Shown: positions 35,801 through 46,595 of the stretch, piece after piece | Position numbering within the stretch: position 1 is the first letter of the stretch | How the letters are laid out: each line of letters opens with the position of its first letter | Assembly: GCF_001648895.1 (NCBI RefSeq) | Contig: NZ_LXUF01000011.1 | Location: 124,001-188,000, forward strand | DNA length: 64,000 bases | Direction of reading: 5' to 3' | Source: Methylovorus sp. MM2 | GTDB lineage: Bacteria > Pseudomonadota > Gammaproteobacteria > Burkholderiales > Methylophilaceae | Notes under the pieces: generated by a model | Told to the model about the DNA's origin: nothing | Database searches by the model: none | Seen by the model: only the letters and a program-made list of their open reading frames with translations | Translations under genes and position numbers: made by a program

Positions 35801-37048
35801 TCAATCAGAAATAAGGAATTGATTATGATCAGTCTTAATGTAAAAACGCCCATCTGGATCGATCTTAATTGCGCGTATTCGGTATCCATTCAATACGGGT
35901 TCGGCATAGACGATACGCTCACCTTCTTTTTTCATTCGGTATAAGGTCATGGAGGCCATACCAGCGACAAAAAAATCATTCTCCCAATATTCATTCCTGC
36001 CAGTTTTGGGATATTTTACTATCGGGCCAATGCCTATGGATGGCACAAAAGTGAAGATCGGTTTTTCATAACCTTCATGGTTATTGAATTTGTGCCCGTA
36101 GTAGTTACCCATGCCGTCGCGCTCATAAAGCGTGCCGTAGCTGACGATAGGCCAGCCATAGTTCTTGTCACGCTTGAGCAGATTCACTTCATCGCCACCT
36201 TTGGGTCCATGTTCTGACTCCCATAACTCGGCCGTATCTTTGTCAAAATACAAACCACCTGAGGGAGAGCGTAACCCAGTCGCATAAATCTCACTCTCAA
36301 GTGTCTTCAGGTTGATCTGAATGAGTTTACCCAGCGAGGTTGCCATATCCTGAACACCATCTGGCTTGGCAAAATCACCAACCGCAAGATAAAGCGTCTG
36401 GCTATTCTCACCGATCACCAAACGTCCGCCAGCCTGATGTCCAAGAAACGGCTCCTTGATTGCAGGTTTGCTCAGGAATATCTGGCGCTTAAAGGAAAGT
36501 TTAAGATTATCGCGGTCAAGATCAAACTCGCTAACCGCAAGTCGCGCGCCATTACTCTCGCTATCCCAGATCGTATGTGATACATACAAAACGTTATTTA
36601 CAAGCAATGAGTCCTTAACGCCTGACATGTCTTTGCAATAGACGAGATCATCTGTCTCATCCTGCCCAGACACAGTATTTCTGACCAGACCTTTATCTCG
36701 ATTGATTAGACGAAGATGATCATTCTCTAATTGCGTAAAATAGACACCGCCGCATTTGGTGATGAACAGGAAGCGATCATTGCCTAATATCTCGAATGGA
36801 CCAGAGGGAAAGTCGTCATCACTTGGAATATCGAAGACTTTCAGATCAAGTGACCCGAAGACGGATAATATCTTCGCCGTTTTAGAGTCGGGAATCACCT
36901 CTTCCATATCCAGCGTATCAAAATAACCTTCGCCAAACGGCCAGAACTGCATCCTGTAATGGTTAGCGCCAATAAAAAACACCACAACTGCGATGATGAT
37001 GGCGGCTAACCATTTAATGAATACACGAAGCTTTCCTGAAATGCTCAT
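35801..37048 (-). CDS. PQQ-dependent sugar dehydrogenase-like protein
   Basis: 415 residues: an N-terminal TM anchor (about 11-30) and a six-bladed beta-propeller of the soluble glucose dehydrogenase/Asd type. Family segments include LAVGDFAK, GLRSPSGGLYFD, WESEHGPKGGDEVN (about 268) and NYGWPIVSYGT. Predicted periplasmic aldose oxidation with PQQ and Ca2+. Methylotrophs make PQQ for methanol dehydrogenase, so the cofactor should be available. Confidence 0.85.
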   Translation of the reverse strand: MSISGKLRVFIKWLAAIIIAVVVFFIGANHYRMQFWPFGEGYFDTLDMEEVIPDSKTAKILSVFGSLDLKVFDIPSDDDFPSGPFEILGNDRFLFITKCGGVYFTQLENDHLRLINRDKGLVRNTVSGQDETDDLVYCKDMSGVKDSLLVNNVLYVSHTIWDSESNGARLAVSEFDLDRDNLKLSFKRQIFLSKPAIKEPFLGHQAGGRLVIGENSQTLYLAVGDFAKPDGVQDMATSLGKLIQINLKTLESEIYATGLRSPSGGLYFDKDTAELWESEHGPKGGDEVNLLKRDKNYGWPIVSYGTLYERDGMGNYYGHKFNNHEGYEKPIFTFVPSIGIGPIVKYPKTGRNEYWENDFFVAGMASMTLYRMKKEGERIVYAEPVLNGYRIRAIKIDPDGRFYIKTDHNQFLISD

Positions 37049-37111
37049 TACCCTATTTACCCAGATTTAATTAGTATCAGAAATCTTCACCAGCCATAAA
37101 GCAACGCGGAC

Positions 37112-37924
37112 TTAATTTTGTCCGGTCGTCCTAATCTTTTGCAGAATGGTCGTTGCCAACTCTTCGATCGAACGACTTGTAGAATCTATCCAGGTAACGC
37201 CAGCACGCTCCATTAAAGACTCGGCAAGACGCACCTCTTCCCTGCAGTTCTCAATCGATGCGTAGAAGCTATCAGGACGGCGCTCGCTTCGTACTGAGTG
37301 CAAGCGCTCGGGATCAATCGTCAAACCATAGAGTTTCTCAGGATATTTATCGAGTACCGCAGGCAATGTCATGCGCTCGAAGTCTTCAGGAATCAATGGA
37401 TAGTTGGCCGCTTTTACACCGAACTGCATCGCCAGATATAAACTAGTAGGCGTCTTACCGCAACGTGACACACCAATTAATATAACTTGCGCTTCTTCAA
37501 GACCTGAATTCGTCTGACCATCATCATGACCCAATGAGAAGTTAATGGCATCCATGCGCTCGTGGTAGCTATTGCCCAATACACCATGGGTGATACCAAC
37601 TCCTAAGGAAGGTGGCATATCCAGCTCAGCGGATAAAGGATCGATAAATGCGCCAAACATATCAAGGCACAATGCATCAGTAGATTTTAGCAGTGTGCGA
37701 AATTCAGGCGTTACCAACGTCATCACAATGATGGGACGGGCATTATCTTCTTCTTTTGCCTGTTCGATACGTTGCACGACACCCTCGACTTTTTGAATCG
37801 AGTCGATAAAAGGGTAGCGAAACTGGCGAAAGGTCACATCGGGGAAATGGGCCAATAGATGACCGACGGCTTCAGCCGTGATGCCGGTACTATCTGATAC
37901 GAAAAAAACGGTGCGTTGCTGCAT
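37112..37924 (-). CDS. ppsR: PEP synthase regulatory protein
   Basis: Bifunctional kinase/pyrophosphorylase (DUF299) that inactivates PEP synthase by ADP-dependent Thr phosphorylation and reactivates it. 270 residues; P-loop GVSRCGKTPTSLYLA (about 152) and N-terminal FFVSDSTGITAE are diagnostic. It follows ppsA on the same strand after 101 bp, so it can be cotranscribed with its target. Confidence 0.95.
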   Translation of the reverse strand: MQQRTVFFVSDSTGITAEAVGHLLAHFPDVTFRQFRYPFIDSIQKVEGVVQRIEQAKEEDNARPIIVMTLVTPEFRTLLKSTDALCLDMFGAFIDPLSAELDMPPSLGVGITHGVLGNSYHERMDAINFSLGHDDGQTNSGLEEAQVILIGVSRCGKTPTSLYLAMQFGVKAANYPLIPEDFERMTLPAVLDKYPEKLYGLTIDPERLHSVRSERRPDSFYASIENCREEVRLAESLMERAGVTWIDSTSRSIEELATTILQKIRTTGQN

Positions 37925-38025
37925 GGCTTGCCTCTCTTCACTCGCTAAAAAACAAAAGCCATATCAAACGCAGAATTTCAATAGCATGCGTAAGATATGG
38001 CTGAGATATTTTTGTGCTTTAAGAC

Positions 38026-40395
38026 TTACAGCTTTAATTTATTCAGACGTTGCCATGTAGTGACAACTGTATCAGGATTCAACGAAATAGACTGAATACC
38101 TTCAGCAACGAGCCATTCGGCGAAGTCTGGATGATCTGAAGGACCTTGACCACAGATACCGACATATTTACCAAGGCGGTTACAGGTTTGGATCGCCATA
38201 CGCAACAATACCTTAACCGCATCGTTACGCTCATCAAAGCCATGTGCCATTAAGCCAGAGTCACGATCCATACCCAAAGTCAGCTGTGTTAAGTCATTTG
38301 ACCCGATCGAGAAGCCATCAAAATACTCAAGGAACTCTTCAGCAAGTAAAGCGTTAGATGGAATCTCACACATCATGATCAGGCGCAAGCCATTCTCGCC
38401 GCGCTTCAGGCCATGCTCAGCAAGGATTTCAACAACCTGCCGTGCTTCATCGATGGTACGGACGAAAGGCACCATCAGCTCAACGTTAGTCAGACCAAGC
38501 TCGTCACGCACCTTGTGCATCGCGAGGCATTCAAGCTCGAAACAGTCCCTGAAGTCTTCTGCAATGTAACGTGCCGCGCCACGGAAGCCCAGCATCGGGT
38601 TTTCTTCATCAGGCTCATAGATATCGCCACCAACCAGTTTTTTGTACTCGTTAGATTTGAAGTCTGAAAGACGAACGATCACTGGTTTACCCCAGAAAGA
38701 AGCCGCGATCGTCGCAACGCCTTCTGCCAGCTTATCGATATAGAACTGGCGTGGATTGGCATAGCCTTGGGCACGCTTTGTGATCTCAGCCTGCATGTCA
38801 GCCGGAACGCTATCAAAATTCAGGATCGCTTTCGGGTGGATACCGATCATGTTATTGATCACGAACTCAAGACGCGCAAGACCGACACCGCTATTCTGAA
38901 TCTGGGAGAAACTGAACGCCATGTCAGGGTTACCCACGTTCATCATGATCTTCACCGGTGCTGCCGGCAATGATGCAGCGGCTTGGCTAGTGACCTCATA
39001 CTCCAAAGCCCCTGCGTATACGTTACCTGTTTCACCTTCAGCGCATGAAACGGTGACGATATCACCCTCTACCAAGACTTCTGTTGCGTTCACACTACCT
39101 ACAATCGCTGGAATGCCAAGTTCACGTGCGATGATCGCAGCATGACAGGTACGGCCACCACGGTTAGTCACCAAGGCAGAAGCACGCTTCATCACTGGTT
39201 CCCAATTCGGGTCTGTCATATCGGCAACTAATACATCGCCTGGCTGCACACTATCCATTTGCGAAGGATCGCTCACGATACGCACACGACCGACACCGAT
39301 CTTTTGTGTAACGGCACGACCCGTAATGATCGCGTCACCTGAGCCATTAAGCTTGAATTTCTCGATCGTGCTACCAGCCTGCGATTTCACAGTCTCTGGG
39401 CGTGCTTGAAGAATATACAACTTGCCATCTACACCATCTTTACCCCACTCGATATCCATCGGGCGAGCGTAATGTTTTTCGATGATGGTTGCATAACCTG
39501 CTAGCTCGAGTATTTCAGCATCGCTCAGTGAATAGCGATTACATTCAGATTTATCTACATTTTCAATCACCGTGCTCTTACCGGCTGCATTTGCATTGGT
39601 AAAGATCATCTTGATGAGTTTTGAACCCAAATTACGGCGAATGATCGCTGGGCGACCTTGTGCCAATAAAGGTTTATGCACATAGAATTCATCAGGGTTA
39701 ACAGCGCCCTGCACAACGGTCTCGCCCAAGCCATAAGCTGAGGTGATGAATACAACATCATTAAAACCGGATTCGGTATCCATCGTGAACATCACACCAG
39801 AACTACCGATATCACTGCGCACCATACGCTGCACACCAGCAGACAAGGCAACATCGGCATGGATAAAGCCTTTGTGTACACGATAGGAAATCGCACGATC
39901 ATTATAAAGCGAAGCAAAAACCTCTTTGATCGCATGCATGATGTTATCCAGCCCACGAATATTGAGGAAGCTCTCTTGCTGCCCAGCAAAAGATGCATCC
40001 GGCAAGTCTTCTGCTGTAGCGGATGACCGCACTGCAAAGCTCACTGCATCGCCCATCTGAGCGGTCAGTGTCTTGTAATGCTCAGCGATAGCATCTTGCA
40101 AAGCCTGAGGGAAAGGCGCCACCATGATCCACTCACGGATCATCGCACCACAGGCTGCTAGCGCGTTGACATTATCCACATCAAGTTTATCTAGTTCCGC
40201 ATTGATGCGGTCAGCCAAGCCACCTTGTGCGAGAAACTCACGATAAGCATCGGCGGTTGTCGCAAACCCGGTTGGAACGCGCACACCTTTAGCGGTTAGT
40301 TGGCTGATCATCTCGCCTAGCGAGGCGTTCTTACCACCAACAGAAGGCACATCTGCGATGCGTAGTTTCTCAAAAGCAATGACGTATTCCGACAT
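38026..40395 (-). CDS. ppsA: phosphoenolpyruvate synthase
   Basis: Converts pyruvate and ATP to PEP, AMP and phosphate (gluconeogenesis). 789 residues as usual: ATP-grasp domain (about 1-345), swivelling domain with the phospho-His in [15 protein letters not shown] (about 420) and PEP-binding barrel with [11 protein letters not shown] (catalytic Cys, about 755). The Thr beside the His (TCH) is the regulatory target of PpsR. Confidence 0.97.
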   Translation of the reverse strand: MSEYVIAFEKLRIADVPSVGGKNASLGEMISQLTAKGVRVPTGFATTADAYREFLAQGGLADRINAELDKLDVDNVNALAACGAMIREWIMVAPFPQALQDAIAEHYKTLTAQMGDAVSFAVRSSATAEDLPDASFAGQQESFLNIRGLDNIMHAIKEVFASLYNDRAISYRVHKGFIHADVALSAGVQRMVRSDIGSSGVMFTMDTESGFNDVVFITSAYGLGETVVQGAVNPDEFYVHKPLLAQGRPAIIRRNLGSKLIKMIFTNANAAGKSTVIENVDKSECNRYSLSDAEILELAGYATIIEKHYARPMDIEWGKDGVDGKLYILQARPETVKSQAGSTIEKFKLNGSGDAIITGRAVTQKIGVGRVRIVSDPSQMDSVQPGDVLVADMTDPNWEPVMKRASALVTNRGGRTCHAAIIARELGIPAIVGSVNATEVLVEGDIVTVSCAEGETGNVYAGALEYEVTSQAAASLPAAPVKIMMNVGNPDMAFSFSQIQNSGVGLARLEFVINNMIGIHPKAILNFDSVPADMQAEITKRAQGYANPRQFYIDKLAEGVATIAASFWGKPVIVRLSDFKSNEYKKLVGGDIYEPDEENPMLGFRGAARYIAEDFRDCFELECLAMHKVRDELGLTNVELMVPFVRTIDEARQVVEILAEHGLKRGENGLRLIMMCEIPSNALLAEEFLEYFDGFSIGSNDLTQLTLGMDRDSGLMAHGFDERNDAVKVLLRMAIQTCNRLGKYVGICGQGPSDHPDFAEWLVAEGIQSISLNPDTVVTTWQRLNKLKL

Positions 40396-41082
40396 ATTCT
40401 TCCCATCCGTTCATACACCCGTTATAAATGGGGCATGAATTTTATTTTCCAATGTATTTATAAAGCATGAAGGCGAAGGTTAAAGCCCGCAGACACTTCA
40501 TCAATGTTTTTATACAGGCTTTTAAATCACCTTAAATAATGCTTAATCTCGATAGCAATCATGAAGTTACTCAGAGTGTCGGGTATCAAATACGCTTTAC
40601 GCCGCCTTGAATATTGCCTGCGTAAGCTTTAAATTGAATCGCCCACTCAATCCAAGTTATTCTTCTTTTGAGGGCGTATTTTGATTAGTTTTGCTTAATT
40701 CTGTTAAACGTACCGCGCTGAATTAAATGTGAAATAATAAATCATGCGCCCACTAAAATCTACGCAAGATTCACTCTTTGCATCATTTTAGTTCATATTA
40801 GTTAGCGCAAATCGCATGCTTTATCAGGCCATTACCCTAAAAATAATATTTTCCCATGGCGAATCAATGCTATAGCCTTAATTCCGAAAAGCGCTATAAA
40901 TCAGGCTTAGTCTATGGAATTGAATATTAGAAATGTTTGTCATGATGTTGTAAAACAGGTTGCGTAAAGTCGCCATCGGCTCAATATAGAAATTTGGCGT
41001 AAATCTTGCTAAAAATACCTTGTTAAGAACCCTTAACAGAATAGATGCAGCACAAAGTTATACCGAGACGAAAGGAGAAACC
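40396..41082. other. gene-free stretch upstream of ppsA
   Basis: About 690 bp with no protein-like frame on either strand. It should contain the ppsA promoter and that of the small gene at 41083, but I see no unambiguous boxes, repeats or RNA structure. Confidence 0.5.
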
Positions 41083-41301
41083 ATGATACTGATATTTTTA
41101 GGTCTGTTATTAGCGTTAGTACCCCTGCTCTATACAACCTCACTATCTCATTTGATGCTGGTAAGCATATACGCAGGGCTTGCCCATATAGCCGCGTTTG
41201 CATGGGCACTATTCATCCTAACGATTATTGTACGTAGACAGCGAATAGCTGAATGGCGACATGCCAAGCTACGAAAAGCTCAGCCACTCACACGCCAATA
41301 G
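41083..41301 (+). CDS. small two-helix membrane protein
   Basis: 72 residues from ATG 41083, preceded by AAAGGAGAAACC; the frame extends further up but without an SD. Two TM helices (about 1-25 and 28-52) and a basic cytoplasmic tail (RRQRIAEWRHAKLRKA). No family recognised. Followed by a strong terminator. Confidence 0.7.
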   Translation: MILIFLGLLLALVPLLYTTSLSHLMLVSIYAGLAHIAAFAWALFILTIIVRRQRIAEWRHAKLRKAQPLTRQ

Positions 41302-41314
41302 AAGTTGTGTCCGC

Positions 41315-41349
41315 AAAAATAAAGCCAGCATTGCTGGCTTTATTTTTTT
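41315..41349. terminator. bidirectional terminator
   Basis: A perfect 15-bp stem AAAATAAAGCCAGCA / TGCTGGCTTTATTTT between two convergent genes; the right arm overlaps the last codons of the gene at 41348. Confidence 0.9.
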
Positions 41350-42376
41350 ACCATCCGTAACCGACGTTGAACATCAGGGTCGAATCCGCCTTTTCACGAC
41401 CGGGAGCTGGCGATTTATCCCAATTAAGATTTAACTGAGTTGATGCATTCAAGCGGCTGGTTAGCGGGAAACGAAAACCCGTTTTTGAAAATACCAATAT
41501 CTCATCGGTACGCGTCAGACCAACAAAAGCTTCATGCTCGTGAAAGAACTGGGTAAGCCCATTGAGCAGCATCTGGTCATACTTCACAGCCCAGCGCACA
41601 GATGGGTAACTTTCATCATCGGCCTCATAGTGGGTTTCGTTGATATAGTTCAAGCCGCCTTCAAGTGCCAGATTCAGATTAGGTGATTCAAACATCTGGT
41701 AACCGTTACCGCCACCGACCGTGGTACGTAGGCGAATATCCTGAAATCGATCCTGCGCTACCGAACTATTGGCATATAGATACCATTTTTCACTGACGAA
41801 GTGATCGTACTTCGCATAGCCACGACTATTGAATTGGGTGTTATCTCCACGGTCTTCTGCCCGATTGAACACGGCTCCTACGGTATAGCGATTTTGTAGG
41901 GTTCTTACGATGCTTTCCGCATCTGCTCTAAGTGCACGCGTCTCTGTATTACCTTGTGTCCAGGTGCCGCCCACATTGAAGCGGCCGGTCCATTTCATAC
42001 CACCACGCACAAGTTCGGGAGAGGGATTGATATATTTCACCTTTTCGAGATCAGTTTCTGCCACTTCTTTTGCATCGGCCGCTTGAATGACGACTTTCCC
42101 CGACTCAGTTGGTGCCAAGGCGCCATTGAATTTTTTCCTGTCTTCTAACACGACAAATAAGGGATTATCCGATTTGATGCTGGCAACTTCCAGCCAATTG
42201 ATATTGATGTCACCCGCATAGGATGTCCTGAATATCACGGTGTTGGTTTCTTTTTTAATGACTTGACCAGTGAGCACATCACCATTCTTTAATCTTATTT
42301 CGTCGGCTTGTGCTTGAGAAACCAGGCCAAACAAAGATAAAAACATCATGATGCTTACGCGATATATAGACCGCAT
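41348..42376 (-). CDS. YdiY-like DUF481 outer-membrane protein
   Basis: 342 residues from ATG 42376 (AGAGGAG upstream). Signal peptide cleaved near SQAQA-DE (about 25). A short SH3-like segment (RLKNGDVLTGQVIKKE) is followed by a DUF481 beta-barrel ending in aromatic NVGYGW. Such proteins (YdiY) are salt- or acid-induced in enterobacteria; function otherwise unknown. Confidence 0.85.
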   Translation of the reverse strand: MRSIYRVSIMMFLSLFGLVSQAQADEIRLKNGDVLTGQVIKKETNTVIFRTSYAGDININWLEVASIKSDNPLFVVLEDRKKFNGALAPTESGKVVIQAADAKEVAETDLEKVKYINPSPELVRGGMKWTGRFNVGGTWTQGNTETRALRADAESIVRTLQNRYTVGAVFNRAEDRGDNTQFNSRGYAKYDHFVSEKWYLYANSSVAQDRFQDIRLRTTVGGGNGYQMFESPNLNLALEGGLNYINETHYEADDESYPSVRWAVKYDQMLLNGLTQFFHEHEAFVGLTRTDEILVFSKTGFRFPLTSRLNASTQLNLNWDKSPAPGREKADSTLMFNVGYGW

Positions 42377-42643
42377 AGTGAATCTCCTCTGAACATATAA
42401 CACGCCGTTTGATACGCCACCGCGACCAATCAGATTTAACAACGACAATCAGCTTAAGTTGGGATGAAAAATCACAAAAAACGCTTACTTAACGATAGAT
42501 TGAAAATAACTTAACGAATGGTGTTCTTGATGAATGACTACACAATAGGCAAAAAATTTCGTGACCAGGGCGATTTCAGAGCATATCCGCGAAAGAAATG
42601 TCTGACCTAATTGCGTTAAACCTACTCAAAATAGTTTTAAAGA

Positions 42644-43033
42644 TCAAAACAACGCCACTAGCACACAACAGATTCCCGCCATTGAGATCATCCAAACAAT
42701 AGTACGAACGACTGGAACACCAAAAGCATAGAGAGGAAAATAAATCACGCGCGCAATCAGGTATACAATCGCTCCTATATAAGTCAGTGTGCCGGTACGA
42801 TCTGCAATCATGGCAATTAAAATGGCCACCGCGAATATTGGGAATGTCTCAAAAAAATTGGCTTGCGCGCGAAGCAAACGTGCCGGAAGCGGATTTAGCG
42901 GAGGCTGCTCGCCATCACGTGCGCTTACGTTCCACTTGGGTCCGTATTGATTAGTTCTCGCTTGTGCCGCCACTAGGATATGCACAAGGCCCAATATCAA
43001 TGCATAGGTCAAACATTGGAGTTCAAAAGCCAT
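42644..43033 (-). CDS. MAPEG-family membrane protein
   Basis: 129 residues, four TM helices, with the family motif RAQANFFETFPIFA (about 55). Eukaryotic relatives are glutathione S-transferases; bacterial roles are mostly unknown. Monocistronic, 68 bp downstream of the mscS-like gene. Confidence 0.88.
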   Translation of the reverse strand: MAFELQCLTYALILGLVHILVAAQARTNQYGPKWNVSARDGEQPPLNPLPARLLRAQANFFETFPIFAVAILIAMIADRTGTLTYIGAIVYLIARVIYFPLYAFGVPVVRTIVWMISMAGICCVLVALF

Positions 43034-43101
43034 GATTTATCCCTTAAAGTTTTTTATGAATATACACCAGCTTAATTAATAGCATGCGCGATATAAATGA
43101 C

Positions 43102-44202
43102 TTAATTAACTTTCACTACTTTTTTACTACTTACTTTTCTGAGCGCAACCTCATTGACAGGCATATCCAAGGTCATAGTGGGATATGCGAATTCAGCATC
43201 AATGGCTTTGAATGCTTTGATCAGATATAGATTAATGGCTTGCTGGATATCCATATATAAATTGAAATCACTGCTATCAACAAAATAAACCACCTCAAAA
43301 TCCAGTGAGCTTGCACCAAACTCTTTAAAGTGCGCTCTATCGAATCGGGTATGTTCAGATTGCTCGATGGCAGCTCTGACTATCTGCGGAATCTTTTCAA
43401 TGGATTCTGCTTCTGTGGCATATGTCAGCCCAAACTTGAAAACGACCCTGCGATCAGCCATGCGCTTATAGTTATGAATGGTGTTCTTAAGCAACTCTGT
43501 ATTGCTACACACGATTTGCTCTCCACTGATGCTTCGGATATGTGTCGTTTTAAGACCCACTCGCTCGATGCTACCAGCCACATCGCCAAAAACGATGAAA
43601 TCGCCTATCACAAATGGCTTATCTAGCCCGATAGCGAGTGATGCAAATAGATCGCTTAAGATATTCTGAACGGCCAGTGCTACTGCTACTCCGCCCACGC
43701 CAAGACTTGCCACAAAAGCCGTAATGTTTACCCCGACATTAGCAAGCATGGTGAGCAGTACAACCGTCCAGACAATGGTTTTGAATATCCAGGAAAGCAT
43801 CGCGGTGATGACAGGATTTTCAGCAGTTCCATCCACATGGACCAACTTTCCGCTAGACCAGATCGTAATACCTTTATTGAGCCACAGCGCTATCTGGACG
43901 CCAATAATCACGAATGAGACATGATCTAGCCTTGTTACCCATTTGTCCGGTAAGTCCAGAAAATGGATACCCATCAATACGGCAAACAATGCAATCGTAA
44001 AGCGGTTCGTTTCCCGCATCACTTCAAGCAGGATGTCATCTAGACGTGTTGAGGTTCTTTGCGATATATCGCTCAGTTTCCTGACGATGAACCCCAATAA
44101 TGCAAAGATAAGTAAGTAGGCAATTGCGGCAACAAGTGCAGCATATATCCATTGCTCGATTGGCAATCCAAGAAATGTATCGAAATGAAGCCAGCTATTC
44201 AT
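43102..44202 (-). CDS. MscS-family mechanosensitive channel
   Basis: 366 residues: about five N-terminal TM helices, a pore helix region VASLGVGGVAVALAVQNIL (about 165) and the MscS beta/C-terminal vestibule starting at FVIGDFIVFGDVAGSIERVG. Protects against hypo-osmotic shock. The topology resembles YnaI/YbdG-type medium channels rather than MscS itself. Confidence 0.92.
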   Translation of the reverse strand: MNSWLHFDTFLGLPIEQWIYAALVAAIAYLLIFALLGFIVRKLSDISQRTSTRLDDILLEVMRETNRFTIALFAVLMGIHFLDLPDKWVTRLDHVSFVIIGVQIALWLNKGITIWSSGKLVHVDGTAENPVITAMLSWIFKTIVWTVVLLTMLANVGVNITAFVASLGVGGVAVALAVQNILSDLFASLAIGLDKPFVIGDFIVFGDVAGSIERVGLKTTHIRSISGEQIVCSNTELLKNTIHNYKRMADRRVVFKFGLTYATEAESIEKIPQIVRAAIEQSEHTRFDRAHFKEFGASSLDFEVVYFVDSSDFNLYMDIQQAINLYLIKAFKAIDAEFAYPTMTLDMPVNEVALRKVSSKKVVKVN

Positions 44203-44451
44203 TGTTTGTCCTTTTTGATGGGAGAAGAATGACTAGTCGGTATTACACAAAACCTTAAGTACAGCGACGATTCAATAATTGAGTGACGATGATGAGACTA
44301 AGCCATTTCTCTAAAATAATTCTCAACCTTGTATTGTTAGGAACAGGAGACACTCTCGAAGTTCATTTGCTCTAAGTTCATTTGTAAGCTGAGACTTACT
44401 TAATCCATGTTGCAGTGCTAATCTGTGTCATCTGAATATTGGGGATATAGG

Positions 44452-45483
44452 ATGCAATTGAACCGGGAAATTCTCAAAGAGGCCGAAGATAAAGGCTTGG
44501 TCTCTCACCAGCAGGCAGATGCGCTTTGGAATTTTCTATCTGATCGTTCAAGAGACCAGCCCAGCTTTCGATTCACCCACATTCTGTATTACTTCGGTGG
44601 CTTAATCGCGATAGGCGCAATGACGCTGTTCATGAACCTTGGTTGGGAACAATTCGGTGGATGGGGATTGTTTTTTATCGCCTTGGCCTATGCTGTGGCA
44701 GGTCTTGTACTGACGCACTATTTCCTCAACCTCACGCTGCCTATCCCCGCAGGCATCACTGCCACATTCGTGGTGGCACTTACACCCCTTGCGGTCTATG
44801 GCCTGCAAAGTGCCTTAGGATTATGGGCGGATGGTAAAGTCTACCGCGACTATCACGTCTATATTGACTGGCGCTGGATCTATATGGAACTCGCGACACT
44901 GGTAACCGGGACGATCATGCTATGGCGTTACCGATTGCCATTTCTGGTCATGCCAATTGCTGCCACCCTTTGGTATATGAGCATGGATCTCACGCCTTTT
45001 CTAATCGGAAATCCACATTACGACACAGATTTGTATGCCTTTGTCTCCTTATGGTTTGGTTTAGTGATCACGCTCTTGGGTTTTTGGGTAGACCTACGGA
45101 CAAGGCACGATAAAGATTATGCGTTCTGGCTATATATATTCGGTGTCACCGCTTTTTGGGGTGGTATGTCGATGATGCATTCAGATAGCGAACTCAATAA
45201 GTTTATATACCTATGCATCAACTTACTCATGATTGCAGTGGGCTCTGTACTCTCGCGCAGAGTGTTTGCAGTATTCGGCGGGCTTGGCGCGGCAGGGTAT
45301 CTAGGGCATCTCGCCTATGACGTTTTCAAGGACAGCATGTTCTTCCCGCTGGCTCTGACTATCATCGGTCTTGGTATGATATATCTCGGCATCGTTTGGC
45401 AAAAACATGAAGCCGTGGTCAGTCGCCAATTAAGAGCACTGTTGCCTATACAAATAAGGGAGCTAATCGAGAGGCGCCAATAA
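44452..45483 (+). CDS. multi-pass membrane protein, DUF2157-like
   Basis: About 343 residues. ATG 44452 is preferred (TTGGGGATATAGG upstream) over the GTG at 44425. The soluble N-terminus (about 1-40, LNREILKEAEDKGLVSHQQADAL) resembles the DUF2157 head; about nine TM helices follow. No function known. Converges with the Cys-rich gene, 18 bp apart. Confidence 0.75.
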   Translation: MQLNREILKEAEDKGLVSHQQADALWNFLSDRSRDQPSFRFTHILYYFGGLIAIGAMTLFMNLGWEQFGGWGLFFIALAYAVAGLVLTHYFLNLTLPIPAGITATFVVALTPLAVYGLQSALGLWADGKVYRDYHVYIDWRWIYMELATLVTGTIMLWRYRLPFLVMPIAATLWYMSMDLTPFLIGNPHYDTDLYAFVSLWFGLVITLLGFWVDLRTRHDKDYAFWLYIFGVTAFWGGMSMMHSDSELNKFIYLCINLLMIAVGSVLSRRVFAVFGGLGAAGYLGHLAYDVFKDSMFFPLALTIIGLGMIYLGIVWQKHEAVVSRQLRALLPIQIRELIERRQ

Positions 45484-45501
45484 GTGACGCTCTTAAATAT
45501 T

Positions 45502-45834
45502 TTAGTGTGAGACCATGCGTAGACATTCGTCCATACATGCATAACATGCTTTGGCACATTCCTGACAATGATCTGCGGGGTGTTTGATACATTCATCAGC
45601 GCATTCGCGGCAAATCTCTGCACAGTCTTCGCAGATCAGGTCAACAAATTCGCTTTCTCGCTGCATAAACCTAACCGCCATCCTACAGAACTCGGCACAA
45701 TCTGTATCAAGCGAGACGCAGCGCTGCATCATGGGAGAGTGTCCTTCACTACGGCAAGCATCTGCGCAAACCTCTGATGCCAGAATCGCCTTTTTACAGG
45801 CATCAATACAGCGTTGATACTGTTCATTTACCAT
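45502..45834 (-). CDS. Cys-rich four-helix-bundle protein (copper-storage-like)
   Basis: 110 residues, 17 of them Cys, spaced as CxxxC, CxxC and CxxxxxxC along predicted helices, the layout of the DUF326/Csp3 cytosolic copper-storage proteins, in which Cys thiolates filling the bundle bind many Cu(I). No signal peptide, so cytosolic (Csp3-like). Csp proteins were described in methanotrophs. Copper binding is inferred from family. Confidence 0.82.
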   Translation of the reverse strand: MVNEQYQRCIDACKKAILASEVCADACRSEGHSPMMQRCVSLDTDCAEFCRMAVRFMQRESEFVDLICEDCAEICRECADECIKHPADHCQECAKACYACMDECLRMVSH

Positions 45835-45998
45835 TGAAACTCTCCTCGATTAAGCGATTGATTAATGACTTTAATCACTTAATGTCCGAGCGCCAAGTAA
45901 TATATTAGTTCATAAATATAAGGGTGCCCGGTATAAAGCGCTTCAATAGATCAGATGAAATCAGACAGGGTAAATACGCGGATGTATGGCAATTAAAG

Positions 45999-46472
45999 CT
46001 AGTGCCGAGCCTTAAGAGCATCGACTAATAGCTGAAAAAAATCATTGCCAATATTTGAGTAACTAATGACGCTCTTCAGCATTAGTTCACGATCAGGCGA
46101 TTCATTTAATGATGCCGCAGTTTGAATCAGTTCAAACCCATTACCGGAGCAAGCAATAACCTTCTGGGCTTCATACGCATTCTGTATAAACTCGAGCGCT
46201 TGCGAATCACTGCAAAGGGCATCAATACCTAAACTTTGTGGGACAAAAACTGCATCAAATTCAAATGCCTCATTAAGCGGCAAGGGATAATCTACCATGA
46301 TAGGCAGCCCCTGAGAGCTTGTGATTTCATCAGGATTAGGGGCAGCGACTCCAACTTTGGCAACTATATCTTTCAAGGCAAGCCGCACAGCGACGACGGA
46401 GTCAATATCCACCCCATCTGTCGTTAATATGATAACAATAGAGCCAGCAATATGATTCGATACAACAGCCAC
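45999..46472 (-). CDS. stand-alone GATase1-like domain of large catalases
   Basis: 157 residues resembling the C-terminal DJ-1/PfpI-like domain of HPII (KatE-type) catalases: IVIILTTDGVDIDSV, FDAVFVPQSLGIDAL and VIACSGNGFELI follow that domain in order. No catalase gene lies beside it. Function unknown; in large catalases the domain supports folding. Confidence 0.65.
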   Translation of the reverse strand: MAVVSNHIAGSIVIILTTDGVDIDSVVAVRLALKDIVAKVGVAAPNPDEITSSQGLPIMVDYPLPLNEAFEFDAVFVPQSLGIDALCSDSQALEFIQNAYEAQKVIACSGNGFELIQTAASLNESPDRELMLKSVISYSNIGNDFFQLLVDALKARH

Positions 46473-46595
46473 GTTGATATACCATTTCTTAGAGTTTTTA
46501 TCATCACCAAAAGACTGATGACGGTCTTATCCAAGATAATTGCATACCCACATCGGATAAATCTGTCCGCTACCGTACAGATTGAGTCCATTCAG

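Noticed and set aside
44425-44451. GTG 44425 as start of the DUF2157-like gene
   Set aside because: No ribosome site; the ATG at 44452 has a G-rich SD at suitable distance.
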